A stretch of DNA of 64,000 nt, taken from positions 1 through 64,000 of the forward strand of contig NZ_JANYGG010000079.1 of the NCBI RefSeq assembly GCF_025362505.1, written 5' to 3'. The stretch comes from Sphingomonas sp. (GTDB taxonomy: Bacteria > Pseudomonadota > Alphaproteobacteria > Sphingomonadales > Sphingomonadaceae). Below, piece by piece: positions 26,327 to 36,145 of the stretch. Made by a program: the position numbers and the translations under genes. Below the pieces are notes generated by a model. That model did no database searches and was not told where the DNA came from. It saw only the letters and a program-made list of their open reading frames with translations. Position 1 is the stretch's first letter. Each line of letters starts with the position of its first letter.

Positions 26327-28569
26327 GCGAGCGCCCCGTCCGCGCCCATCAATTTGAGCAAGAACCCCTCATGCGCGGCGCGCAGGTCGGCGAGCGAGAC
26401 CGTTTGCGGCCCGCCGCGATCAACCAGGTCGAAGGTCAGCGCGTCGCCGCCGGTCGTGCCAATCTCGACCGCGAACAGCTGCGCGGCATTGGCCGCCGCA
26501 CACACTCGGGCCGGGTCTCGGGTGGCGACGATGTAGCGGGCCTGATCCTCGCCGAACAGGATCGCTGCGGGATTGGGGATCTGCGCCACGACGGTCGTCG
26601 CCATGCCCATCCCGCCGGCAAGCGCCATCTCGGCCATGGCGACCGCCGCGCCGCCGTCGGAGCAATCGTGCACCGCCGACACGGCCCCGGTCGCGATCAG
26701 GTCGCGGACGCACTCGCCCGCCCGCTTTTCCGCCGCGAGGTCGACCTTCGGCGGCGGCCCGTCGCTGCGGCCGTGGATCTCGCGCAGCCACAGCGACTGG
26801 CCGCAATGGCTGTCGCTATGCCCGATCAGCACGATCGTCTCACCCTCAGCCTTAAACCCGATCGTCACCGCGTTACCCACATCCTCGATCACCCCGACCG
26901 CGCCGATCGCCGGCGTCGGCAGGATCGCGCTCCCCGTCCCGTCCTCATTCTTCGTCTCGTTATACAGCGACACATTCCCGCTCACGATCGGCATGTCGAG
27001 CGCGATACAGGCTTCGCTCATGCCCTCGAGGCACCCGACGATCTGCCCCATGATCTCGGGCCGCTGCGGGTTGCCGAAGTTGAGGCAGTTAGTCACCGCC
27101 AGCGGCGTCGCGCCCACCGCGCACAGATTGCGATAGGCCTCGGCGACCGCCTGCTTGCCCCCCTCGACCGGGTCGGCATAGCAATAGCGCGGGGTGCAAT
27201 CGGTGGTCATCGCGAGGCCCCGCTTGGTCCCGTGGATTCGCACGATCGCCGCATCGCCCCCGGTCTGCACCGTGTCGCCGCCAACCTGGCTGTCATACTG
27301 CTCCCAGATCCAGCGCCGCGACGCGATCGCCGGGCTCGCCATCAGCTTGAGCAAATCCGCCACAATATCGGTCGACTCGGGAACATCGGTCAGCGGCGCG
27401 GGCTTGGGCGTCGCCACCCACGGCCGCTCGTAAAGCGGCGCTTCGTCGGCGAGCGGCCCCAATGGAATATCGGCGACCACTTCGCCATTCCAATCGAGCA
27501 CCATGTGCCCCGTATCGGTCACTTCGCCGATCACCGCGAAGTCCAATTCCCACTTGCGGAAGATGCCTTCCGCGAATCCCTCGCGCCCGGGCTTGAGCAC
27601 CATCAGCATCCGCTCCTGGCTCTCCGACAGCATCATCTCATAGGGAGTCATCCCTTTTTCGCGGCACGGCACCGCGTTCATGTCGAGCCGAATGCCGACC
27701 CCGCCCTTCGACGCCATCTCGACACTCGACGAGGTCAGCCCCGCCGCCCCCATGTCCTGGATCGCGACGATCGCGTCCGATGCCATCAACTCGAGACACG
27801 CCTCGATGAGAAGCTTCTCGGTGAACGGATCGCCGACCTGCACCGTCGGCCGCTTCTCCTCCGAATCCTCGGAGAAATCGGCGCTCGCCATCGTCGCGCC
27901 GTGGATCCCGTCGCGCCCGGTCTTCGACCCGACATAGACGATCGAATTGCCGACCCCCGACGCCGCCGAATAGAAAATCTTGTCCTGCTCGGCGATCCCG
28001 ACGGTCATCGCGTTGACCAAAATATTGCCGTCATAGGCCGCGTCGAAATTGACCTCGCCGCCGACCGTCGGCACGCCGACGCAATTGCCGTAGCCGCCGA
28101 TCCCCGCGACCACGCCCGCGATCAGATGCCGCGTCTTGGGATGATCGGGCCGCCCGAAGCGCAGCGCATTCAGGTTCGCGACCGGCCGCGCCCCCATCGT
28201 GAACACGTCGCGCAGGATGCCGCCTACCCCGGTCGCCGCGCCTTGATAGGGCTCGATGTACGACGGATGGTTGTGGCTCTCCATCTTGAAGATCGCCGCG
28301 AGCTTCACCCCGTTGGCGCCCAGGCCGATGTCGATCACTCCGGCGTTCTCGCCCGGCCCGCAGATCACCCACGGCGCGGTCGTCGGCAGCTTCTTGAGAT
28401 GCACCCGCGACGATTTGTAGCTGCAATGCTCGGACCACATGACCGAGAAGATACCGAGCTCGAGCAGGTTCGGCTCGCGCTCCATCGCGTGCAGCAGCCG
28501 CTCATATTCTTGCGGGGAAAAGCCGTGTTCGGCGACGATTTCGGGCGTGATAGCTGGGGAGTTGGTCAT
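26323..28569 (-). CDS. purL: Phosphoribosylformylglycinamidine synthase subunit PurL
   Basis: PurL makes FGAM from FGAR with ATP and ammonia supplied by PurQ, in purine synthesis. At 748 residues it is the small (PurS/PurQ-dependent) form. Visible marks are the [10 protein letters not shown] active-site segment (about residues 45-54), [40 protein letters not shown] and the second half [12 protein letters not shown]. purS and purQ are not in the window. The 3' end overlaps the start of the nitroreductase gene. Confidence 0.97.
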   Translation of the reverse strand: MTNSPAITPEIVAEHGFSPQEYERLLHAMEREPNLLELGIFSVMWSEHCSYKSSRVHLKKLPTTAPWVICGPGENAGVIDIGLGANGVKLAAIFKMESHNHPSYIEPYQGAATGVGGILRDVFTMGARPVANLNALRFGRPDHPKTRHLIAGVVAGIGGYGNCVGVPTVGGEVNFDAAYDGNILVNAMTVGIAEQDKIFYSAASGVGNSIVYVGSKTGRDGIHGATMASADFSEDSEEKRPTVQVGDPFTEKLLIEACLELMASDAIVAIQDMGAAGLTSSSVEMASKGGVGIRLDMNAVPCREKGMTPYEMMLSESQERMLMVLKPGREGFAEGIFRKWELDFAVIGEVTDTGHMVLDWNGEVVADIPLGPLADEAPLYERPWVATPKPAPLTDVPESTDIVADLLKLMASPAIASRRWIWEQYDSQVGGDTVQTGGDAAIVRIHGTKRGLAMTTDCTPRYCYADPVEGGKQAVAEAYRNLCAVGATPLAVTNCLNFGNPQRPEIMGQIVGCLEGMSEACIALDMPIVSGNVSLYNETKNEDGTGSAILPTPAIGAVGVIEDVGNAVTIGFKAEGETIVLIGHSDSHCGQSLWLREIHGRSDGPPPKVDLAAEKRAGECVRDLIATGAVSAVHDCSDGGAAVAMAEMALAGGMGMATTVVAQIPNPAAILFGEDQARYIVATRDPARVCAAANAAQLFAVEIGTTGGDALTFDLVDRGGPQTVSLADLRAAHEGFLLKLMGADGALA

Positions 28570-28602
28570 GAGCCGCGCGTCTAGCGGATCGGCCCGAAAA
28601 CG

Positions 28603-29556
28603 CTAGCCGCCAAACTGGTCGGTTGCGCGCACCAGCCCGTCGAGCACGCCCGGTTCGCTGAACAGATGCCCGCCGTCGGGAATGATATTCAGCTCGACTT
28701 GGGGCCATGCCTTCTTCAACGCCCAGGCCGCGCGCGGCGGGGTGCAGCAGTCATGGCGTCCCTGGACAATCACCCCCGGGATCCCGCGCAGCTTGTGGGC
28801 GCCGCAGAGCAGCTGGCCTTCCTCGAGCCAGCCCTTGTTCGCCATGTAGTGATTCTCGATCCGGGCGACCGCGATCGCGACCTCGGGGTCGGTGAAATGC
28901 TCTTCGGTCGCGGCGCTCGGCAGCAGGGTCACCGTAACCGCCTCCCATTTGCTCCATGCCTTCGCCGCGACCAGCTTTGCCGCCTCGTCGTCGCCGGTCA
29001 GCACGCGCTGATATGCGGCCACGAGGTCGTCCCGCTCACCCTCCGCAATCGGCGCGACGAAATCATCCCAGCCTTCGGGGTAGAGCGACGAGGCACCGCC
29101 TTCCTTGTAGAGCCAGTCGACTTCGGCCTGACCAAACAGGAACACCCCGCGCAGGACCAGCTCGGTCACCCGCTCGGGATAGGTCTCGGCATAGGCGAGC
29201 GACAGCGTCGACCCCCACGATCCGCCGAACACCATCCACCGGTCGACCCCGACCATCGCCCGCAGCCGTTCGATATCCTCGACCAGGTGCCAGGTCGTGT
29301 TCGCCTCGAGGCTGGCATAGGGCGTTGACCGTCCCGCCCCGCGCTGGTCGAACACCAGAATATTGTAGCGCGCCGGATCGAACTGCCGGCGATGCTCGGG
29401 AATCGATCCGCCGCCCGGACCGCCGTGCAGGAACACCACCGGCTTGCCGTCGGCATTGCCCGACAGCTCCCAGTACAGCGAATGCCCGTCGCCGACGTCG
29501 AGCATCCCCGTCTCGCGCGGCTCGATCGCCGGATAAAGCCCGCGCCGCTCGTTCAA
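28603..29556 (-). CDS. pip: Proline iminopeptidase (S33)
   Basis: This alpha/beta-hydrolase removes N-terminal proline from peptides. It has 317 residues. HGGPGGG forms the oxyanion loop, GGSWGSTL holds the nucleophile Ser, the acid is in GRHD (about 269) and the His is near DGGHLFSEPG. The family usually reads GRYDVVCPP where this has GRHDCCTPP, a small change near the active site. The TTG start at 29556 overlaps the gshA stop as TTGA, so the two are co-translated. Confidence 0.93.
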   Translation of the reverse strand: MNERRGLYPAIEPRETGMLDVGDGHSLYWELSGNADGKPVVFLHGGPGGGSIPEHRRQFDPARYNILVFDQRGAGRSTPYASLEANTTWHLVEDIERLRAMVGVDRWMVFGGSWGSTLSLAYAETYPERVTELVLRGVFLFGQAEVDWLYKEGGASSLYPEGWDDFVAPIAEGERDDLVAAYQRVLTGDDEAAKLVAAKAWSKWEAVTVTLLPSAATEEHFTDPEVAIAVARIENHYMANKGWLEEGQLLCGAHKLRGIPGVIVQGRHDCCTPPRAAWALKKAWPQVELNIIPDGGHLFSEPGVLDGLVRATDQFGG

Positions 29557-30923
29557 AAGCTGAACTCGTCATAGACGTGCCGCACGTCGCCTTGCCACTC
29601 GCCGTGATAGCGTTCGAGCAGGCGGTCGGCGAAGGTCATCCCGCTCGCCACCACTTCGCGCAGCGGGTCGAGGTAGCCGCCCTCATTGTCGCCCGCACCG
29701 TTCAGCGCGGCGCGCTGGGTGAGCCCGGCGGTGGCGATGTCGAGCACTTGCCCCGCCAGGTCGCGCATCGTGCCTCCGCCCGGCACCGGCGCTTCGAGTG
29801 CCTGGCGCGGCACCGCATGGCGCAGTGACTCGCGCTCCTCGATCGTCCAATGCTTGACCCGGTCCCACGCCGCGTCGAGTGCGCCGTCGGCATAGAGCAG
29901 CCCGACCCACAGCGCCGGCAGCGCACAGATCCGTCCCCACCGCCCGCCATCGGCACCGCGCATCTCGAGGAAGCTTTTCAGCCGCACCTCGGGGAAGGCG
30001 GTCGAGAGGTGATCGACCCAGTCCGACAGCCGCGGCTTCTCGCCCGGTAGAATGTCGAGCCGGCCGTCGAGGAAATCGCGGAAACTCTTGCCCGACGCGT
30101 CGAGATAACGGCCGTCGCGGAACACGAAATACATCGGCACATCAAGCGCGTAATCGCAGTAGCGCTCATAGCCGAAGCCGTCTTCGAACACGAACGGCAG
30201 CATGCCGGTGCGCGCGGGGTCGGTGTCTTCCCAGATGTGGCTGCGGAACGACTTGAACCCGTTGGGCTTGCCTTCGGTCAGCGGCGAATTGGCGAACAGC
30301 GCGGTCGCCACCGGCTGCAGCGCCAGCCCGACGCGGAACTTCTTCACCATGTCGGCCTCGGACGCATAGTCGAGGTTGACCTGGATGGTGCAGGTCCGCA
30401 GCATCATGTCGAGCCCGAGGCTGCCGACGCGCGGCATGTGGCGCAGCATGATCTCGTAGCGCCCCTTGGGCATCACCGGCAGTTCGGCGCGGGTCTTGTC
30501 GGGCCACATGCCGAGCCCGAGGAAGCCGAGCCCGAGGCGGTCGCCGATCGCCTTGACCTGGCCGAGGTGCCGCCCGGCTTCGGCGCAGGTCTGGTGGAGG
30601 TCCGAGAGCGCCGCACCCGACAGTTCGAGCTGCCCCGCCGGTTCGAGGCTGATCGTCCCGTCGCTACCCGATAGTGCGATGATCTTGCCGCCCTCCTCGA
30701 CCGGCTTCCAGCCAAACTCGGTCAGCCCGACGAGCAGGTCGCGGATCCCGCCCAGCTCATCCCACGACGGTGCGCGGTGATCGGCCGTCCGATAGACGAA
30801 TTTCTCATGCTCGGTGCCGATCAGCCACCGCTCGCGCGGCTTTTCCCCGCCCGAAAAGACCGAGAGCAAATCGTCTCGCCCTTCGATCAGCGGGGTCTCG
30901 GTCATGTCGGTACGCGTGGTCAT
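29553..30923 (-). CDS. gshA: Glutamate-cysteine ligase, plant/alphaproteobacterial type
   Basis: GshA joins Glu and Cys, the first step of glutathione synthesis. At 456 residues it belongs to the type found in alphaproteobacteria and plants: RWLIGTEHEKFVYR near the N-terminus, QLELSGA, MLRTCTIQVNLDY (about 160-172) and FLEMRGADGG. It acts in the cytoplasm. The ATG at 30923 is followed by another at codon 7; the first is kept because it is closest to the full-length family. It lies downstream of rsmE, a frequent alphaproteobacterial pairing. Confidence 0.95.
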   Translation of the reverse strand: MTTRTDMTETPLIEGRDDLLSVFSGGEKPRERWLIGTEHEKFVYRTADHRAPSWDELGGIRDLLVGLTEFGWKPVEEGGKIIALSGSDGTISLEPAGQLELSGAALSDLHQTCAEAGRHLGQVKAIGDRLGLGFLGLGMWPDKTRAELPVMPKGRYEIMLRHMPRVGSLGLDMMLRTCTIQVNLDYASEADMVKKFRVGLALQPVATALFANSPLTEGKPNGFKSFRSHIWEDTDPARTGMLPFVFEDGFGYERYCDYALDVPMYFVFRDGRYLDASGKSFRDFLDGRLDILPGEKPRLSDWVDHLSTAFPEVRLKSFLEMRGADGGRWGRICALPALWVGLLYADGALDAAWDRVKHWTIEERESLRHAVPRQALEAPVPGGGTMRDLAGQVLDIATAGLTQRAALNGAGDNEGGYLDPLREVVASGMTFADRLLERYHGEWQGDVRHVYDEFSF

Positions 30924-30997
30924 GAATCGCCCCTAATCGCAGTTCGCGGCCGCGCAAAGCGAAACCGGCGCTCCCGTGGCGGCTGGATGCTGCTTCC

Positions 30998-31453
30998 TTA
31001 CCTGGCGTTGGGCATCCGCTCCCATACTGGCCATTCCTCGACGATCCGCCCCTGCTCGAACCGGCTGATGTTCAGCCCGACCATGATCACCGGCGCGCCG
31101 GTCGCGGCATCCCGTCCTTCGGCGCGAAGCCGGGTCGCGAGGCGGTCTCCGTCGCTGAGCTGGTCGATAATGGTCAGGTGCGGCTCTAGCAGACCGGCCC
31201 GGAATGCGGCGATGCGCGCGCGAAGTCCGGCGAGATCGCGGTCACCGGCGGCGGTGTGCCCGACATAATGGTCGCCGATGACGTCTGCCAACCGTGCGAC
31301 GTCGCCGCTTTCCCAAATCGTCACAGCAAGCGCGAAGGTCGCGCGGTTCCGTGCCGCGACGTCACTCCGGCTGTCGGCATGCGCAAACGCCGAGCCGCCA
31401 AGGACCAGCACGAGGCCGAGCGTGATCGCGGTCCGGAACGTCTGGCTTGTCAT
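30998..31453 (-). CDS. Secreted SnoaL/NTF2-like protein
   Basis: This 151-residue protein has a signal peptide (about residues 1-27, TAITLGLVLVLGGSAFAHA) and one cone-shaped NTF2-like domain of the SnoaL type, with YVGHTAAGDRDLAGLRARI and GLNISRFEQGRIVEEWPVWE. The family binds small ligands or acts as polyketide cyclases, so the name gives little about substrate. AAGGGA precedes the ATG at 31453. It sits between rsmE and gshA, probably in the same transcript. Confidence 0.8.
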   Translation of the reverse strand: MTSQTFRTAITLGLVLVLGGSAFAHADSRSDVAARNRATFALAVTIWESGDVARLADVIGDHYVGHTAAGDRDLAGLRARIAAFRAGLLEPHLTIIDQLSDGDRLATRLRAEGRDAATGAPVIMVGLNISRFEQGRIVEEWPVWERMPNAR

Positions 31454-31500
31454 TACGCTGTCCCTTCTTGATCGGGGCCAAGTCCAGCGCCCGAGTGAGC

Positions 31501-32241
31501 CTAACGCCAGTCGCCGGCCAGCGCCATCCATGCCGCGACTCCCGCCAGCGCGGCGGTCTCGGCCCTCAGGATGCGCGGTCCCAGCGACACTGGCCTGACC
31601 CCCGGCGCGGCGCGGATCGCCGCTCGTTCCTCGGGCGTGAAACCGCCCTCGGGGCCGGTCAGGATCAGTGCCGGGCCCGGCGCAAAGGCGGTCCCAAGCG
31701 ATTCGCCGCCGGTCTCGTCGGCGAAATATAGGGTGCGGCCGGGATCCCTCGCACTGAGCAGCGCATCCAACCCCACCGGCTCGGCGATCTCGGGCACCAG
31801 CGTTCGGCCGCATTGCTCGGCCGCCTCGACCGCGATCGAGGCCAGCCGCTCGCCCTTGACCCGCTCGACCACGGTCCGCCGCGTGATTACCGGCAGCAGC
31901 CGCGCGACCCCCAGTTCGGTCGCCTTCTCGACCAGCCAGTCGACTTGCGACCGCTTGACCGGCGCGAACGCCAGCCACAGGTCGGGCACCGCTTCGACCG
32001 GCCGCGTCCGCCGCTCGACTGACAGCGACATCCGCTTCTTGCCGACCTCGGCGATCCGGGCGAGCCACTCCCCGCTCGCCCCGTCGAACAGCAGTACCTC
32101 GCCGCCCTCGCGCAGCCGCAGCACGTTCCCGAGATAATTGGCGTGGGGGCCGTCGAGTTCAACCGTCGCGCCCTCTCCGAGCGCGGTTCGAACGAACAGC
32201 CGCGGCAACGATCGGCATGGCCAGGCAGGCGTGGCGGGCAT
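31501..32241 (-). CDS. rsmE: 16S rRNA (uracil-1498-N3)-methyltransferase
   Basis: RsmE methylates U1498 of 16S rRNA. At 246 residues it has an N-terminal PUA-like domain (LPRLFV...NYLGNVLRLREGG) and a C-terminal SPOUT domain with LILTGPEGGFTPEE (about 192-205) and the trefoil-knot motif SLGPRILRAETA (about 221-232). It binds S-adenosylmethionine in the knot. First gene of the minus-strand rsmE-gshA-pip-purL direction; divergent from the PilZ gene. Confidence 0.95.
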   Translation of the reverse strand: MPATPAWPCRSLPRLFVRTALGEGATVELDGPHANYLGNVLRLREGGEVLLFDGASGEWLARIAEVGKKRMSLSVERRTRPVEAVPDLWLAFAPVKRSQVDWLVEKATELGVARLLPVITRRTVVERVKGERLASIAVEAAEQCGRTLVPEIAEPVGLDALLSARDPGRTLYFADETGGESLGTAFAPGPALILTGPEGGFTPEERAAIRAAPGVRPVSLGPRILRAETAALAGVAAWMALAGDWR

Positions 32242-32390
32242 TCTTCGCCCCTACTTGAACCGCGCGGCGATGGGAAACTGATGTGTCTTCTATAATGCCA
32301 TGGCGGGACTTGTTTTGCGGCAAGTCGATCTCGCGCCAGCCGGGCTCGCCTTGCCGATCGCCGGTTGTATCTCCGGCCAAGACGGGCGCC

Positions 32391-32738
32391 ATGACGAATC
32401 GTTCTGCATCCACTGACCGCGACCTCGCCCCCGACTCCACCCGCATGAGCTTGCCACGCCGGTCCGAACGCGTATCGCTCGGCGCCGAAATCGAGTTGCG
32501 CCGCACCGGCACGATCAAGCACCATGTCACGGTGCGCGACTGCTCGCCGGAGGGGTGCTGCATCAACCTCGTCGACCGGATCGGCCTCGACGAGGTGATC
32601 TGGGTCAAGCTGCCGGGCCTCGAAAGCCTCGAGGCCTATGTCTGCTGGACCAAGGGATTTGTCGCGGGTCTCGAATTTGCCAGGCCGCTCCACCCGGCGG
32701 TGTTCCAGATGCTGCTCCAGCGGCACGGCGGCGCGTAG
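32391..32738 (+). CDS. PilZ domain protein
   Basis: This 115-residue protein is built around one PilZ domain: RRSERVSLGAEIELRR, DCSPEGCCINL and a closing VCWTKGFVAGLEFARPL. The RxxxR motif (about 21-25) and the DxSxxG motif (55-60) needed for cyclic-di-GMP binding are present. It probably acts as a small c-di-GMP effector. Longer in-frame starts upstream add a Cys/Pro-rich stretch without homology, so ATG at 32391 is preferred. Confidence 0.82.
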   Translation: MTNRSASTDRDLAPDSTRMSLPRRSERVSLGAEIELRRTGTIKHHVTVRDCSPEGCCINLVDRIGLDEVIWVKLPGLESLEAYVCWTKGFVAGLEFARPLHPAVFQMLLQRHGGA

Positions 32739-32795
32739 CAGACCCGAGCGGCCCGTCGCTCGACTTCGCCTGAATCGAGGGGGTAAGGGCGGGTA

Positions 32796-33722
32796 ATGAC
32801 CGGCCCGGCGACCCTCGACGACACCGTCCCCGACAGCGAACGCCGCGGCCTGATCGGCGCGTTGCCCTCGACCATTCGCCCACTCGCCTCGCTGATGCGG
32901 CTCGACCGGCCGATCGGGACCTGGCTGCTTTTCTGGCCGTGCGCGTGGTCGGTCGCGCTGGCCGGGGTCGCGGGCAAGTGGAGCCTGTTCGCGTGGCTCG
33001 CCCTCGGCGCCTTCGCGATGCGCGCGGCGGGATGCGTCTACAACGACATCGTCGACCGCGACCTCGACGCCCGAGTCGAGCGCACCCGCCTCCGCCCCCT
33101 CGCCAGCGGCCGGACTACCGTTCGCGCCGCCTGGGCGCTTACCCTTGCGCTTTGCCTTATCGGCCTGGTTGTCCTGCTCCAGTTCACGCGCACCGCCCAA
33201 CTCGCGGCGCTCGCCTCGATCGTTCCTGTCGTCGCCTATCCCTACATGAAGCGCATCACCTGGTGGCCGCAGGCGTGGCTCGGGCTGGTCTTCTCATGGG
33301 GCGCGATCGTCGGCTGGCCTGCCGTGACCGGATCGCTCGAAGCACCGGCGCTGTGGTTGTGGGCGGGGAGCATCGCGTGGGTGATCGGCTATGACACGCT
33401 CTACGCCATCCAGGATATCGAGGATGACGCGATGGTCGGAGTCAAAAGCAGCGCCCGCCGCCTCGGCCGCCACGCCGCGTTGGGGGTCGGCATATTCTAC
33501 GTGGCGGCGCTGGCTGGCTGGAGCGTCGCGATCTGGTCGGTACGGCCAAGCCTGCTCGCGCTCGCCGCGCTGCTCCCCGCTGCGGCGCACCTCGCCAGCC
33601 AGGTCGCCCGCGCGAACCCGGCCGACGGCGCGGGTGCACTGGCGCTCTTTCGCTCGAACCGCTTCACCGGCCTGCTGGTCTTTGCCGCGATGCTGACTGT
33701 CGGCTTGTCCGCACCCGCGTAA
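32796..33722 (+). CDS. ubiA: 4-hydroxybenzoate polyprenyltransferase
   Basis: UbiA attaches the polyprenyl tail to 4-hydroxybenzoate in ubiquinone synthesis at the inner membrane. At 308 residues it has about eight to nine helices. The first Asp-rich motif NDIVDRDLDARVERT (about 86-100) and the second DTLYAIQDIEDD (about 203-214) are both intact. The N-terminus has LDRPIGTWLLFWPC, typical of UbiA. It is next to rsmE and pmbA, as in other alphaproteobacteria. Confidence 0.95.
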   Translation: MTGPATLDDTVPDSERRGLIGALPSTIRPLASLMRLDRPIGTWLLFWPCAWSVALAGVAGKWSLFAWLALGAFAMRAAGCVYNDIVDRDLDARVERTRLRPLASGRTTVRAAWALTLALCLIGLVVLLQFTRTAQLAALASIVPVVAYPYMKRITWWPQAWLGLVFSWGAIVGWPAVTGSLEAPALWLWAGSIAWVIGYDTLYAIQDIEDDAMVGVKSSARRLGRHAALGVGIFYVAALAGWSVAIWSVRPSLLALAALLPAAAHLASQVARANPADGAGALALFRSNRFTGLLVFAAMLTVGLSAPA

Positions 33723-33740
33723 GTCCGTAACCGCCGCGCA

Positions 33741-35087
33741 ATGCTTTCCCCCGACGCCGCGCGCGAAACCGCCCAATCCCTTGTCGAGCGCGCCCGCAAG
33801 GCCGGTGCCGATGCCGCCGACGCCGTTTACGTCGGAGGAAGTTCGCGCAGCGTGCAGGTCCGCATGGGCGCCTTGGAAGACGTCTCTTCGTCCGAAGGCG
33901 AGGAAATCGGCCTGCGAGTGTTTCGCGGCTCGCGCTCGGCCAGCGTTGCCTCCTCGGCGCTGGCCCCCGACGCGCTCACCGCGCTGGTCGAACGCGCATT
34001 GGCGATGGCCGGCGAGGCCCCCGAGGACGCCTGGGCCGGCCTCGCTCCTGCCGACCTGCTGCTGCGCGAAGCGCCCGACGACTTCGACACGTTCGACGCG
34101 ACCCACGTCGACCCCGCCGCGCTCAAGGCCCGCGCGTTGGCAGCCGAAGCCGCCGCGCTCGCCGTCCCGCGCGTGTCGAACAGCTCGGGCTCGGGCGCCT
34201 CCGCCTCCGAATCGATCATGGCGCTGGCCACGTCCGGCGGTTTCGCTGCGTCGAGCCGATCGTCAGGCCACGGCGTCTCGGCGAGCGTCGTGGCCGGCGA
34301 GGCGGGGGCACTCCAGCGCGACTATGACTATGACAGCGCGCGGTTCCTCGCCGACCTCGAGGACGCCGCGACGATCGGCCGCCGCGCGGGGGTTCGCGCC
34401 GCCGCCCGGCTTGACCCGGTCAAGCTCGTTCCCGGCCGCATGGGGGTGCTGTTCGACCCGCGCGTCGCGACCTCGCTGCTTGGTCATCTCGCCGGCGCAA
34501 TCACCGGGTCGAGCATCGCGCGCAAGACCAGCTTCCTCCAGGACAAGCTCGGGACACGCATCTTCGCCGCCGGGATCACCATCCGCGACGATCCTCACCG
34601 CCGCCGCGGCCTGCGCTCACGCGCGTTCGACGGCGAGGGCCTCCCGACCAGCGCCCGCAACCTCATCGACGACGGCGTACTGACGACCTGGCTGGCCGAC
34701 AGCGCCGCTGCGCGCCAGCTTGGCATTGGTCCGACCGGCCACGCCGTGCGCGGCACGTCGGGTGCACCGGGGGCAGGTCCGGGCAACCTCTACCTCGAAG
34801 CCGGTGCCCGCAGCCGTGAAGATCTGCTCGCTGCTTACCCCCGCGCGATCCTCGTCACCGAGCTGATCGGAATGGGGGTCAACGGCTTGACCGGCGACTA
34901 CAGCCGCGGCGCGGCGGGCTTCCTCGTCGAGCACGGCGAGATCGTTGGCCCGGTCAGCGAAATCACCATCGCCGCCAACCTGATCGAGATGTTCGCGACG
35001 CTCGAGCCCGGCAGCGACCTGACGCTGCGCCGCGGCATCGACAGCCCGACGATCCTCATCCCCGAAATGACCGTCGCGGCGGCCTGA
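33741..35087 (+). CDS. pmbA: TldD/PmbA family protein (TldE-like)
   Basis: This 448-residue protein is of the metalloprotease-related TldD/PmbA type. It has the N-terminal alpha/beta domain and a C-terminal beta domain with MGVLFDPRVATSLLGHL and ELIGMGVNGLTGDYSRGAAGF, characteristic of PmbA (TldE). In E. coli, TldD carries the zinc-binding HExxxH and TldE does not; no HExxH is seen here, which fits TldE. The pair processes leaders of modified peptides and some antitoxins. Its TldD partner is not in the window. It follows ubiA by 18 bases. Confidence 0.9.
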   Translation: MLSPDAARETAQSLVERARKAGADAADAVYVGGSSRSVQVRMGALEDVSSSEGEEIGLRVFRGSRSASVASSALAPDALTALVERALAMAGEAPEDAWAGLAPADLLLREAPDDFDTFDATHVDPAALKARALAAEAAALAVPRVSNSSGSGASASESIMALATSGGFAASSRSSGHGVSASVVAGEAGALQRDYDYDSARFLADLEDAATIGRRAGVRAAARLDPVKLVPGRMGVLFDPRVATSLLGHLAGAITGSSIARKTSFLQDKLGTRIFAAGITIRDDPHRRRGLRSRAFDGEGLPTSARNLIDDGVLTTWLADSAAARQLGIGPTGHAVRGTSGAPGAGPGNLYLEAGARSREDLLAAYPRAILVTELIGMGVNGLTGDYSRGAAGFLVEHGEIVGPVSEITIAANLIEMFATLEPGSDLTLRRGIDSPTILIPEMTVAAA

Positions 35088-35128
35088 AGACTCTCGCTGC
35101 TTCTTGGCATCGTCTTTGCGGGTCTGGC

Positions 35129-36046
35129 CTAGCGCGGCCCCTCCCCGATCGCCCAGAACACATGGGTCAGCACCTTCTGGCCCGGTCCTAGCACCTTTTC
35201 GTACACGTCCGGCCGACCCTGCGCGTCGAAACGGATGGCGCGGCCCCATTCGGCCGGACTGTCGCCCGACGATTGGGTCGAGAGCGGCGCAGGAGCCGCC
35301 TTGCCCACTAGGCGGACGCCGAAATTGGTCGACGCGAATGAAGCCGCTGTCGTCGTGGTGTCTAAGTGAGTATAAATGGTCACGAGCTCGTCGAAATCAT
35401 GCTGGTTCGGGTACACGTTGCTCGGGCCGTAATTGACGATTCCGATGTAACCGCCTCCGGGGGCGTTCGTGTAATCCATGCAAGTGCCTTTATTGACGTT
35501 GTCGAACGTCGTATCCTGATGGTCGAGGCCGAAATCATGACCGATTTCCTGGCAGGCGACCATCGCCCGCCACTCCAGCGTGTTATATTGCTTCAAATTG
35601 AAATAAGAATCGTTGAGCTTGGTCGTCCCCTGCGTGATGTGCAGGCCCGATAGCCAGATCGACGCGATCCCGAGCCAACCGCGCTGTCCATAGCTGTCGT
35701 TGCACACCAGTATCTGCCCCGCGATCGGGCTGCACTGCTTAGTGCTAACCCCCGATGCAATACGCTGGCTGAGACTGAGGATCGATGACGTCCCCGTGGG
35801 GATGGAGCCGAGGAGAGGGGGGGTGACGCCCGGGCTTCCGCCTGTCGAACTATTCCAATCGCTCACTGCGGCACCCACTGCCGTATCCCACACTGGCTTC
35901 GTGAGGGCCTTGTTGACCATTAGCGAGACCGGATTGGTGATGCGCGCCCAATGGTAGCCGCCCCAGCTATTGGAGGCGGTCGCCGGTGTCGATACGGTGA
36001 TGGCGACGCTCGCGATCAACGCGGCGCGCAGCAATTTCCTGACCAT
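35129..36046 (-). CDS. Secreted metzincin-like protein with a QExGH motif
   Basis: This 305-residue protein has a signal peptide (about 1-24, ending PATAS). The mid-region holds ACQEIGHDFGLDHQ (164-177), which is the HExxHxxGxxH zinc motif with Gln at the first ligand (Gln166, Glu167, His170, His176). A Met-turn-like CMDYT follows at 189-193. I recall other bacterial proteins with a similar CQExGH...HQD...CMDY layout, so the Gln may be family-wide, but cannot confirm it. Whether zinc is bound and catalysis occurs is unknown. The gene is visibly more AT-rich than its neighbours, suggesting later acquisition. It converges with pmbA. Confidence 0.7.
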   Translation of the reverse strand: MVRKLLRAALIASVAITVSTPATASNSWGGYHWARITNPVSLMVNKALTKPVWDTAVGAAVSDWNSSTGGSPGVTPPLLGSIPTGTSSILSLSQRIASGVSTKQCSPIAGQILVCNDSYGQRGWLGIASIWLSGLHITQGTTKLNDSYFNLKQYNTLEWRAMVACQEIGHDFGLDHQDTTFDNVNKGTCMDYTNAPGGGYIGIVNYGPSNVYPNQHDFDELVTIYTHLDTTTTAASFASTNFGVRLVGKAAPAPLSTQSSGDSPAEWGRAIRFDAQGRPDVYEKVLGPGQKVLTHVFWAIGEGPR

Positions 36047-36145
36047 GGGTTTTCTCCCCGTGAAAGCCGCGACCCAGATCGATTTAACCCCCGCCGCAGC
36101 CCGTCGCAGAAGTCGGGAGAAAACTGCGCCTTAACGGATAGCTAG

